A DNA stretch of 61,668 bases from Pseudomonadota bacterium (GTDB lineage: Bacteria; Chloroflexota; UBA6077; JAJPGT01), in assembly GCA_021325655.1 (NCBI GenBank), contig JAJPGT010000098.1, positions 1 through 61,668 on the forward strand, given 5' to 3'. Below the pieces are notes generated by a model that was given only the letters and a program-made list of their open reading frames with translations, was not told where the DNA came from and searched no databases. The translations under genes were made by a program, and so were the position numbers. Below, one piece after another: positions 43,260-50,599 of this stretch (the stretch's first letter is position 1; each line of letters starts with the position of its first letter).

Positions 43260-44132
43260 GTGCTGGAGCAGAAGCATCGGCTCGTCCGGTGGGTGGGGAT
43301 TGTGACAATCCTGGCCCTTTCGGCGGTTGGGTCCGTCACCGCTGCGTCGGCGCACAGCAGCCGCGCGCCGACCAGCCTGCCCTCTCTTCACGCCAGTCTT
43401 GGAATGGGGGGGATGGCAGCCGCTCCCACGGGCAGCAGCAATAACAACAACAGCAACGGCAATAGCAGCGGAAACGGCAACAGTAGCAACGATAATAGCA
43501 GCAGCAACAATAACAACAGCAGTAGCAGTTGTGGCGGTAACAGTAATGGCAACGGCAACGATAACGGCAATGACAATAGCAGCACCTGCAATGAGAACAC
43601 CAGCGGCCAGAACACCGCCGGGGTTGGCGTCTCCACGGACCCGGATGAGGCGGTAGTGGGGGCACAGCCCTCGGCGCTGGACACGGTAACCGCCAACCTG
43701 GGGCCGGGCGGCGGCACGGTTGGCTCGCTGGATGGGCTGGAGACGGTCATCGTCGCCAACACGGGTGTCCCGATCCTGGTGCAGATCGACCCGGTGAACC
43801 GCGCCACCGATGCCAGCCCCGCGCTGCCGTTGGGCTGGAGGTCGATCCGCGAGTTCAACCTGAAGCTGGCCCCGATCGGCGCCCCGACGAAGGCGACTGT
43901 AGTGATCCACTATTCGGACACCGACGTGGCGAACGCTGGCGACCCGAGCTCGTTCGCGGTCTTCTACTACAGCGTGCCGCTTCAACGCTGGGTGCAGGTG
44001 CCCGCGACGCTGGACGCCAACGCCCACACGGTGACCGTATCCGACATCGACGTCTCGGCCTTCATCAAGTTCGCGCGTGTCGCCCTGCTGGCACCGGTCC
44101 AGGGCCAGCCAGCGCCGACCCCTACCCCATAG
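43260..44132 (+). CDS. secreted protein with Asn/Ser/Gly-rich tract and beta-sandwich domain
   Basis: 290 residues from GTG 43260 (AAGGGG about ten bases upstream). A signal peptide (WVGIVTILALSAVGSVTAASA) leads into residues 57-118, made almost only of Asn, Ser and Gly with two Cys. The C-terminal domain (TVTANLGPGGGTVGSLDGLETVIV, then VIHYSDTDVANAG and WVQVPATLDANAHTVTV) is beta-rich and ends with an Ala/Pro/Thr tail. The middle resembles ZU5- or Ig-like domains with the V-P-A-T-L-D-A pattern. A good terminator follows. I infer a cell-surface or matrix protein. Confidence 0.7.
   Translation: MLEQKHRLVRWVGIVTILALSAVGSVTAASAHSSRAPTSLPSLHASLGMGGMAAAPTGSSNNNNSNGNSSGNGNSSNDNSSSNNNNSSSSCGGNSNGNGNDNGNDNSSTCNENTSGQNTAGVGVSTDPDEAVVGAQPSALDTVTANLGPGGGTVGSLDGLETVIVANTGVPILVQIDPVNRATDASPALPLGWRSIREFNLKLAPIGAPTKATVVIHYSDTDVANAGDPSSFAVFYYSVPLQRWVQVPATLDANAHTVTVSDIDVSAFIKFARVALLAPVQGQPAPTPTP
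43428..43613 (+). repeat. Asn/Ser/Gly trinucleotide-rich coding tract
   Basis: AAC, AGC and GGC codons dominate about 62 codons, with more adenine than the surrounding sequence. The units are irregular (NNNNSNGNSSGNGN, then NSNGNGNDNGNDNSS), typical of replication slippage. Confidence 0.85.
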
Positions 44133-44166
44133 GCCAGAACGCAGCCGCCCGCGGCAGGCCGCTTTC

Positions 44167-44208
44167 GGGCGCAGGCCAGCCAGACAGCGTTGTCCCTGGC
44201 CTGCGCCC
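44167..44208 (+). terminator. classic intrinsic terminator
   Basis: GGGCGCAGGCCAG (44167-44179) pairs perfectly with CTGGCCTGCGCCC (44196-44208) around 16 bases, followed by TTCCTTTTCC. It lies 35 bases after the secreted protein stop. Confidence 0.85.
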
Positions 44209-44350
44209 TTCCTTTTCCCAACCCAGGGCGCCACGGGCGTTCCCGCGCCGCAGCGGGCACCGAGCCTCAGGCGCTCGGCCCTGGCTAATCGCCCCTTAAT
44301 CTGCGCGCTTCACACTGGCGCGGCCTCGCAACAGGCCGGAGGCGCGTCGG

Positions 44351-46051
44351 GTGGAGCAATCCGCATTTCTTGCTGGTCCGCGCGGCGGACCGGCCAATGC
44401 CGCTGAGCCGGCGGGAGCCGCGGGCCAGTGGCCTGGCGGTCGCCGCGTCCCGAAGGTCGCGACACCACCGGTCGTCGCGATCCTACCCTGGGAGCGGCTC
44501 TGGGCCATCGTCCTCCGCTGGCGGCTGCCGCTGGCGCTGGCTGGCACGGCGCTGCTGGCGCTCGCCATTCGTCTTCCCGCCTTCACCGAGGTGCCCGGCT
44601 ACACGGACGAGACGGAGGAGGCGCTGCTGGCGCTGCGCATCTTCTCCGGCATGGCGCATCCGCTTACCAACGTAGCGCCCTATATCGGACCCGGGTGGAA
44701 CTACCTGCTCGCCGGGCTGTTCCTCGTCGTCGGCCCATCTCCCGATGCTCCTCGCGCGCTCATGGTGCTGCTGGGTACCGCCACCGTCCCGCTGGTCGGC
44801 TGGCTCGCGGCGCGGCAGGCCGGCTTGGCAGGCGGGCTCGTGGCGGCTGGCCTGATGGCGACCTCCGGGCTCGCCGTCCTGCTCGGCTCACACGTCGCCT
44901 GGTCCGTCTGCACCACCCCGCTGCTTTTCGGGCTCTCGCTGGTGCTGTTCCACGTCGCGCTCGAGCGCGACGCTGGCCGCTGGTTCGCCGGCGCCGCGCT
45001 CAGCTACGCGTTCGCGGTACAGGCGCACCCGGTGGTGAGCGCCAGCGGACCGGGCTTGCTGGCGGCGCTGCTGGCGGCGCCAGCAGGCCGGCGGCTGCTG
45101 CGCTCTCGGTGGGCGGGCCTGGGGGCGCTGCTGGGCCTGCTCGTGCTCGCGCCGCCCCTCATCAGCGCCGTTACGGGCGCCTCGCCGCTGGTAGAGCTGC
45201 AAGGGCCGCTGCACCGCCGCACGTTCCTGCCCACGTTGGTCCCGGGTGAGGTGCTGCTCCGCGTTCCGGCGTTGCTCGGACAGCTCCTCCGCGCTGCCTC
45301 GTCTGTGCTTCAGGAAGATGAGGGGGGCGCGGGGTGCTGCCTTTCGCCTCGGCTGGCGCTGTTCGCGCTCTGGCTCGGCACCGGCCTGGTGGTCGCGCTC
45401 CGCCGGTGCGCCTGGTTGCTGGTGCTCCCGCTGCTCTCCTACACGCTCCTCTGGCCGCTGGTGAACGCCAACTACCGACTGTTCTGGGAGGCACGCTACA
45501 CCATCCACCAGCTCCCAGTGCTGTATACGCTGCTGGCGCTGCCCGCTGCCGAGCTTGCGGCGAGGGCCGCTCGCCTGTCGCCCCTCTCCCGGCGCCTGGC
45601 CGCCCGCCTCACCCTCGGCGGGCTCCTGGTTGGCGCCTGCCTCTGGCCGCTGGATGGTCTATGGAGCTATACCCAACTCCAGCGGGCCCACGGGCACGAC
45701 AACGGCCCGCTGCTGGAGGCGCTGCGGTTGGCCGACGAGCACGGGGGCTCGCGGACGCTGCTGCTCGTCGACGGCGGCCTGAAGAAGCCGGGGCTGGAGG
45801 GCGGCGGCACGTACTTCCAGAGCGTCATCTACCGCCGAGCGATGGCCGGCGCGCCGTACCGGGCGGTAGACGCCAGCGCGGGCGAGGAGGAGCGAAACCT
45901 GCGGGCAACCGGCCCGGAGCGCATCCTGCTGCTCAGTCGGCCGCGCCAGGCCCACAAGCTGAAGGCGGTCTATGCGCTTCAGGAGGTGCGGCGCTTCGAG
46001 GCAAGCGGCGAGCTCCTGTTCGTGCTCTACCGGGGAACGAAGCGCCACTAA
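44351..46051 (+). CDS. ArnT/PMT-like membrane glycosyltransferase (GT-C fold)
   Basis: 566 residues with about 11-12 membrane helices. GT-C hallmarks: an acidic motif in the first extracytoplasmic loop (EVPGYTDETEEALLALRI), a following HPLTNVAPYIGPGWNYLLAG, and a soluble C-terminal part (about 460-566). GT-C enzymes use lipid-linked sugars outside the membrane. GTG 44351 has GGAGG nine bases upstream. Its 3' end overlaps the convergent sensor kinase gene by four bases. Acceptor unknown; the low-complexity surface proteins here are tempting but unproven. Confidence 0.75.
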   Translation: MEQSAFLAGPRGGPANAAEPAGAAGQWPGGRRVPKVATPPVVAILPWERLWAIVLRWRLPLALAGTALLALAIRLPAFTEVPGYTDETEEALLALRIFSGMAHPLTNVAPYIGPGWNYLLAGLFLVVGPSPDAPRALMVLLGTATVPLVGWLAARQAGLAGGLVAAGLMATSGLAVLLGSHVAWSVCTTPLLFGLSLVLFHVALERDAGRWFAGAALSYAFAVQAHPVVSASGPGLLAALLAAPAGRRLLRSRWAGLGALLGLLVLAPPLISAVTGASPLVELQGPLHRRTFLPTLVPGEVLLRVPALLGQLLRAASSVLQEDEGGAGCCLSPRLALFALWLGTGLVVALRRCAWLLVLPLLSYTLLWPLVNANYRLFWEARYTIHQLPVLYTLLALPAAELAARAARLSPLSRRLAARLTLGGLLVGACLWPLDGLWSYTQLQRAHGHDNGPLLEALRLADEHGGSRTLLLVDGGLKKPGLEGGGTYFQSVIYRRAMAGAPYRAVDASAGEEERNLRATGPERILLLSRPRQAHKLKAVYALQEVRRFEASGELLFVLYRGTKRH

Positions 46052-47520
46052 CGGCGCGCCATCGCTGGCGGGGCCGGTGCCACCTCCAGGACCTCGGCCT
46101 CGCCTCGCGCCGCTGTTGGTGGCGCGATCGTCGGTAGCCAGACGGTGAAGGTGGTCCCCCGGCCGCAGTCGCTCTCCACCCCGATCTCACCGCCGTGGGC
46201 CTCGGTGATCCAGCGGCAGATGGCGAGCCCCAGCCCGGCGCCGCCCGCCCCGCGCGAGCGGGCGGAATCCACCCGATAGAAGCGGTCGAACACGCGGGGT
46301 AGGGCCGCGGCCGGGATCCCTTCACCGGTGTCTGCCACCCGCAGCGCGGCCCGCTGCCCCTCAGAGACCACCGCCACCACCACTTCGCCGCCCGCCGGCG
46401 TGTACCGCAGCGCGTTGTCCACCAGATTGGCGATAAGCTGGGTTAGCCGCGCCCGGTCGCCCGATACCCACACCGCTCCAGCGCGCTCGCCGCGCAGGGA
46501 TACGCCAGCCCGGTCTGCCAGCGGGGCCAGACTCCCGACCACCGCGTCCGCGAGGACGCCGAGGTCCAGCGGCTGGCGTTCGAGCGGCACCTGGCCGGCT
46601 TCGGCGCGGGCCAGCAGCAGGAGCTGCCCGATCAGGCCGCTCACGCGCTGAATGTCTTCAGCCAGGCTGGCGAGCACCGCGCGGTACTCGCTGCTCTTGC
46701 GCGGCCGGCTGAGCGCCACCTCGACCTGGCTGGCCATAATCGCCAGCGGCGTCCGCAACTCGTGCGAGGCGTCCGCGGTGAACCGGCGCTGCTGCTCGAA
46801 GGCACTCTGAATCCGGCCCAGCATCTGGTCGAACGTCGCCGCCAGCCGGCCCACCTCGTCATTCGCCCGGGATAGGTTCAGCCGCTCGGCCAGCCCATTG
46901 GCGTCGATCCGCTGCACCGTGCGGGTGATTCGGTCGATCGGGCCCAGGGCCCGACCGGCCAGGAAGAGGCCCCCGGCGGTCGCGAACAGGAGGGTGAGCG
47001 GCACCGCGATGCTCATCAGCAGCGCCAGGCGCCAGAGGACCGCCTGGACCTCGGTGAGCGGGCGGGCATACAGCAGGAGCGCGACCACGCGGTCGGCGCT
47101 GACCACCGGCAGGACAAGCTGCCGCCAGTCCTGGCCGCTGGCATCCCGCACGGTGTAGAAGTGCGGCTCACTCACCTGGTCGTCGGGAAGCTGGGGCTGG
47201 AAGGGGAGCGGTCGATGCTCCGGCGACTGCGCAATCAGGCGCGAGCCGCGCCGCGAGTACAGCGCTACCACGCTGCCTTTGTCCACGCGGACCCGGTCGC
47301 TCATTAGCGCCGCCGTTCCCCGGTGGACGTTCACGTAGTCCCGCCCCTCCTTCGCCTCGCTCAGCAGCGCGCGGTCGAAATCGCTAGAGACCTGGTAGGC
47401 GAGGCTGACGTACAGCGCAGCGCTGAACAGGACGAGCGTGGCAGCCAGCAGGGCGACGTACCAGAGGGTGAGACGGGCGCGAATCGTCGTCAAGGGGTGG
47501 CATCGCAGACGGGTGAGCAT
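46048..47520 (-). CDS. HAMP-domain sensor histidine kinase
   Basis: 490 residues. Two membrane helices (about 20-40 and 165-190) enclose a periplasmic sensor of about 125 residues. A HAMP linker precedes the HisKA box DASHELRTPLAIMASQ with His253, followed by the ATPase motifs NLVDNALRYTPAGGEV (N box), VADTGEGIPAAALPRVFDRFYR (G1/F) and GGAGLGLAICRWITEAHGG (G2). It starts three bases after the response-regulator stop and forms one operon with it. Stimulus unknown. Confidence 0.93.
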   Translation of the reverse strand: MLTRLRCHPLTTIRARLTLWYVALLAATLVLFSAALYVSLAYQVSSDFDRALLSEAKEGRDYVNVHRGTAALMSDRVRVDKGSVVALYSRRGSRLIAQSPEHRPLPFQPQLPDDQVSEPHFYTVRDASGQDWRQLVLPVVSADRVVALLLYARPLTEVQAVLWRLALLMSIAVPLTLLFATAGGLFLAGRALGPIDRITRTVQRIDANGLAERLNLSRANDEVGRLAATFDQMLGRIQSAFEQQRRFTADASHELRTPLAIMASQVEVALSRPRKSSEYRAVLASLAEDIQRVSGLIGQLLLLARAEAGQVPLERQPLDLGVLADAVVGSLAPLADRAGVSLRGERAGAVWVSGDRARLTQLIANLVDNALRYTPAGGEVVVAVVSEGQRAALRVADTGEGIPAAALPRVFDRFYRVDSARSRGAGGAGLGLAICRWITEAHGGEIGVESDCGRGTTFTVWLPTIAPPTAARGEAEVLEVAPAPPAMARR

Positions 47521-47523
47521 CGT

Positions 47524-48201
47524 TCAGGCCGAGGGAGCTTTCAACTGGTACCCGACGCCGCGAATGGTCTGCAAGAGGTGAGGCGCGCGGTGGTCCCCAA
47601 GCTTCCGCCGCAGGTAGCACACGTAGACGTTCACCACGTTGCTCACCGCGTCGAAGTCCATCCCCCAGATGTGCTCCGCAATCTGCCCACGCGACAGGAC
47701 ACGATTCGGGTTGCGCATAAAATACTCGAGGAGCGCGTACTCCTTGCTGGTCAGCATCACGGGGATCCCACCACGGCGCACCTCGCGGCTGGCTGGGTCG
47801 AGCTCGATGTCGCCGGCACGCAGCAGCGCATCTCGGCTAGCGCTGTTCCGCCGCAGGAGCGCCCGCACCCGGGCAAGCAGCTCGCGCAGGACAAAGGGCT
47901 TAACCAGGTAATCATCGGCGCCGGCATCCAGCCCCTTCACCCGGTCGTCGATCGCATCCCGCGCGGTGAGCATCAGCACCGGGACGGTCTGCCGCTGGGC
48001 GCGCAGCCGCCGGCACAGCTCGACGCCGTCGAGCTTCGGCAGCATCAGGTCGAGCACGATCAGGTCGTAGCGGATGATCTCCGCGAGCGCGAGCCCTTCT
48101 TCGCCGTCGTACGCGATATCGGCGGCGTAGCCCTGCTCCTGGAGCCCTTGTCGCAGCGTCGCCGCCAGCTTCGGCTCGTCTTCTACGACCAGGATGCGCA
48201 T
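47524..48201 (-). CDS. OmpR-family response regulator
   Basis: 225 residues. The receiver domain has the acidic pair ED at 7-8, phospho-acceptor Asp51 in LIVLDLMLPKLDG, Thr in VLMLTARDA and Lys in YLVKPF. The winged-helix output domain (about 130-222) contains LTSKEYALLEYFMRNPNRVLSR and VNVYVCYLRRKLGD. Partner of the downstream kinase. The 215-base divergent gap to the next + strand gene should contain its promoter, but none is clear. Confidence 0.95.
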   Translation of the reverse strand: MRILVVEDEPKLAATLRQGLQEQGYAADIAYDGEEGLALAEIIRYDLIVLDLMLPKLDGVELCRRLRAQRQTVPVLMLTARDAIDDRVKGLDAGADDYLVKPFVLRELLARVRALLRRNSASRDALLRAGDIELDPASREVRRGGIPVMLTSKEYALLEYFMRNPNRVLSRGQIAEHIWGMDFDAVSNVVNVYVCYLRRKLGDHRAPHLLQTIRGVGYQLKAPSA

Positions 48202-48416
48202 ACTGCCTCCTTCACCACGCGGGGCTCGGGCGTGGGTCCCGCGCAGGGGGACTTAAGACTATAAGAAGCAGGGCGCGCTCGGCCGCCCACCAGCCTGCCG
48301 GCACTGCGCTCGCGGGTACCTCTGGCCTGACGGGGACGCCCCGGCAAGTCTTGCGCCGTAGCGCTTGTTGGCCGTACCATCCGCCCGACTTTTCGCCGTC
48401 CGGCCGGAGGACACGC

Positions 48417-48623
48417 GTGGCCCAGGGGCTCCCGAATCCGTCTCACCATCCTGAACGAGCGCGCGAGGTCGACCCGCTGGTGTACTTCGCGGTAGGTGTG
48501 GCCTGGGCCGTAGTCGCGCTCGGCATCTGGCGCCAGGCGCGCCGCGAGGACGCCCGCCAGCGGGTCCGCGCGGTGTCGTCTCGTCTGCTCTCACAAGTGT
48601 TCCCGAACGGCGTCCGGCTCTAG
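48417..48623 (+). CDS. small single-helix membrane protein
   Basis: 68 residues from GTG 48417, with GGAGG six bases upstream. A polar N-terminus, one helix (PLVYFAVGVAWAVVALGIW) and a basic cytoplasmic tail with an amphipathic helix (RQRVRAVSSRLLSQVF). No family recognised. The ribosome site and the membrane segment support a real gene. Confidence 0.5.
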   Translation: MAQGLPNPSHHPERAREVDPLVYFAVGVAWAVVALGIWRQARREDARQRVRAVSSRLLSQVFPNGVRL

Positions 48624-48668
48624 CGGCGTTCCGCGGCGGACCTCCCTGTCGGCCCGCCGCGCTGCCCT

Positions 48669-48956
48669 CTACCGGGTCGGCAGCACCAGCCGCTGCTCCC
48701 GCGCCAGTTCGCGCAGCACCTCCACCGCGGCCTGGATCGCCGCCGCCTGACGCGCTCGGCGCACCCGGTTCGCGGCCGGGCTCTGGCCGTCGGGCGTTGC
48801 CAGCGCCATGGAGAGCGGCAGACCCCGAGCCGCCTGGAGCAGCCAGTCCTGGAGCTGGACAAGGTATTCGAGCGTCTCGCCGAAGGTCGCGGCAACCAGC
48901 GGCCCCGGGTCGCCATTCGATAGTGCCAGCGCGGCATCGAGCCGGGATTCCTGCAT
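48669..48956 (-). CDS. hypothetical helical protein, 95 residues
   Basis: ATG 48956 has GGAGG six bases upstream and starts MQESRLDAALALSNGDPGPL. The rest is helical (ATFGETLEYLVQLQDWLLQAA; ARQAAAIQAAVEVLRELAR). No membrane segment or motif. It lies downstream of a broken RsbT-like kinase gene on the same strand, so a partner role in that signalling module is conceivable. Function unknown. Confidence 0.55.
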   Translation of the reverse strand: MQESRLDAALALSNGDPGPLVAATFGETLEYLVQLQDWLLQAARGLPLSMALATPDGQSPAANRVRRARQAAAIQAAVEVLRELAREQRLVLPTR

Positions 48957-49125
48957 ACGCACCTCCAGCGGGGGCGAGAGGCTGGACAGCACCCGCGCGG
49001 AACGGCATTGTAGCAAGGCCGGCGGCCGCGCCGGAGCCTGCTGGCGGCGGCCGTGAGCGCAGGAAGCGGCAGTATCTGACCAGCAGGATCGCCCCGCTGA
49101 ACGCGGCCGCTGCCAGCCAGGGCGT

Positions 49126-49505
49126 GCGGACTTCGCCACGGCTGTGCAGCCAGATGCGGGCGATGGCCCGGGTTCCACCCGGCGCGGTGGCGAGCTCGAG
49201 CTCGCCCATCAGGCGTCGGACCATGAGCAGGCCGCCGGGAGCCGCGATGTCCGGCTGGAGCGCCAGGCTCAGGTCGTCGATGCCTAGCCTGGTCCGACTC
49301 TCCACCTACACCTCGGGCCGAGCGAGCTGGCGACGGTTGCCAGGACGATCGCGTCGTTGTGGGCGTGCGCAACGAGATTCGTCGCCAGCTCGCAGACGAC
49401 CCGGGCAAAGGCAGCGGCGGCCTCGGGCGGGAGGCCGAGCGCCAGAGCCAGCCTCCGGGCCTGCTCGCTGGCCAGCAGCACCTCGGCGAGGCGCATCGTC
49501 ATCAT
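49126..49505 (-). pseudogene. RsbT-like anti-sigma serine/threonine kinase, frameshifted
   Basis: The first frame (49505-49284) has FARVVCELATNLVAHAHNDA, the N box of GHKL anti-sigma kinases, then RVGPG before TAG. The other frame resumes with IDDLSLALQPDIAAPGG and LMVRRLMGELELATAPGGTRAIARIWL, the G1/G2 end. Removing TAGGC (49282-49286 on the + strand as GCCTA), a near copy of the adjacent CAGGC, restores GPGIDDLSLA, a normal G1 box. So a 5-bp near-duplication broke the gene. Corrected length about 125 residues is standard for RsbT. No RsbR/RsbS partners are adjacent. Confidence 0.65.
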
Positions 49506-49559
49506 GAGAAACGGCCGGGCGCGTTCGGAGCCTGGTACGCTTCTCGTCGCTACGACACG

Positions 49560-50555
49560 ATGGACGTCCAGGAGCTGCTACGCCGCTTTACCTGGGTCGA
49601 TTGGGCTGTGCTGCTGACGCTGCTCGCGTTCGCGGCGTCCGGTGCGCGCCGCGGCTTCCTGCTCGGCCTGCTGGACCTGGCCGGGGTCGGGCTTTCGCTG
49701 GCGATCGCTGCCGTCGGCTACCCGGCCGCGGCGGGGCTCCTGCAGCAACAGCTCCCACTCTCCGGCCCGCTGGCCAGCCTCGGCGGCTTCCTCGGCCTGG
49801 CGCTCGTCTCCCAGGTGGCGCTGTCGGCGGCGCTGCGGCTGCTCCAGCAGGTCGTTCGCTCGCTCCTGTTCCTGCTCGGGCCGCTGGCGCTGGTCGACCA
49901 GGCGCTTGGGCTCGCGCTTGGGCTCGCCAAGGGGCTGCTGGTCAGCACGCTGCTGCTGCTCGTCTTCGCGCTACTGCCCCTCGTCCCCTCGGTTACCGTG
50001 GCGATCGAAGGCTCGGTGCTCGCCAGCCAGCTCGTCACCACGGCGCTGGACCTCGCGCCGGTGGCGCAGGCGCTGCTGGGCCGCGAGCTGACCAGCGGCC
50101 TCTCGCCGCTACCACCGATCCAGGACGATCAGGAGATCAGGATCGACTTCGGGCCGCTGCAGCAGCTCAGTCCAGACCCCGAGGCCGAGGCGGAGATGCT
50201 CACGCTGGTGAACCAGGAGCGGGCGCGGGCGGGGCTCGCGCCGCTGGTGCTGGACGAGGCACTGCGCCAGCTTGCCCGCGCCCACAGCCTGGAGATGTTC
50301 CGCCTCGGCTACTTCTCCCACGACTCGCCCGCCAGCGGCTCGCTGGAGGAACGGCTGCACCAGGCCCATATTCCGTACCTGATCGCCGGGGAGAATCTCG
50401 CCTATGCTCCGAGCGTCCAGGTGGCGCACCAGGGGCTGATGAACAGCCCCGGCCACCGTGCCAACATCCTGCGCCCCGAGTTCCGGCGGGTGGGCATCGG
50501 GGTGATCCGCAGCCTCTTCCGCGGCCGGATGTTCACCCAGGAGTTCACGAGCTGA
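49560..50555 (+). CDS. CvpA-domain membrane protein fused to a CAP/SCP domain
   Basis: 331 residues from ATG 49560; upstream in-frame residues overlap the opposite-strand RsbT remnant. Residues about 1-160 hold four helices in the CvpA pattern (VDWAVLLTLLAFAASGARRGFLLG, VVRSLLFLLGPLALVDQALG). Residues about 205-331 are a CAP domain: MLTLVNQERARAGLAPLVLD, LARAHSLEMFRLGYFSHDSP, GENLAYA and NSPGHRANIL. CAP domains act outside the cell, so the CvpA part anchors it. Family fusions exist, but the job is unknown. It converges on the formamidase-like gene. Confidence 0.85.
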   Translation: MDVQELLRRFTWVDWAVLLTLLAFAASGARRGFLLGLLDLAGVGLSLAIAAVGYPAAAGLLQQQLPLSGPLASLGGFLGLALVSQVALSAALRLLQQVVRSLLFLLGPLALVDQALGLALGLAKGLLVSTLLLLVFALLPLVPSVTVAIEGSVLASQLVTTALDLAPVAQALLGRELTSGLSPLPPIQDDQEIRIDFGPLQQLSPDPEAEAEMLTLVNQERARAGLAPLVLDEALRQLARAHSLEMFRLGYFSHDSPASGSLEERLHQAHIPYLIAGENLAYAPSVQVAHQGLMNSPGHRANILRPEFRRVGIGVIRSLFRGRMFTQEFTS

Positions 50556-50570
50556 CCGCCCGTTCACCCT

Positions 50571-50598
50571 CTCCCGCCATTCCCTGCAAGGGCGGGGG
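50571..50598. terminator. terminator-like hairpin between convergent genes
   Basis: CTCCCGCC (50571-50578) pairs with GGCGGGGG (50591-50598) with one G-U pair and a 12-base loop. It occupies the 44-base space between the CvpA-CAP and formamidase stops. Confidence 0.5.
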
Positions 50599-50599
50599 C

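Noticed and set aside
43428..43613. AAC/AGC/GGC-rich tract as a non-coding microsatellite
   Set aside because: It lies in an intact secreted-protein frame between a signal peptide and a folded domain.
44428..45249. Second long + strand frame within the GT-C transferase gene
   Set aside because: Arg/Ala/Gly-rich shadow in another frame with no hydrophobic pattern, while the chosen frame shows regular membrane helices.
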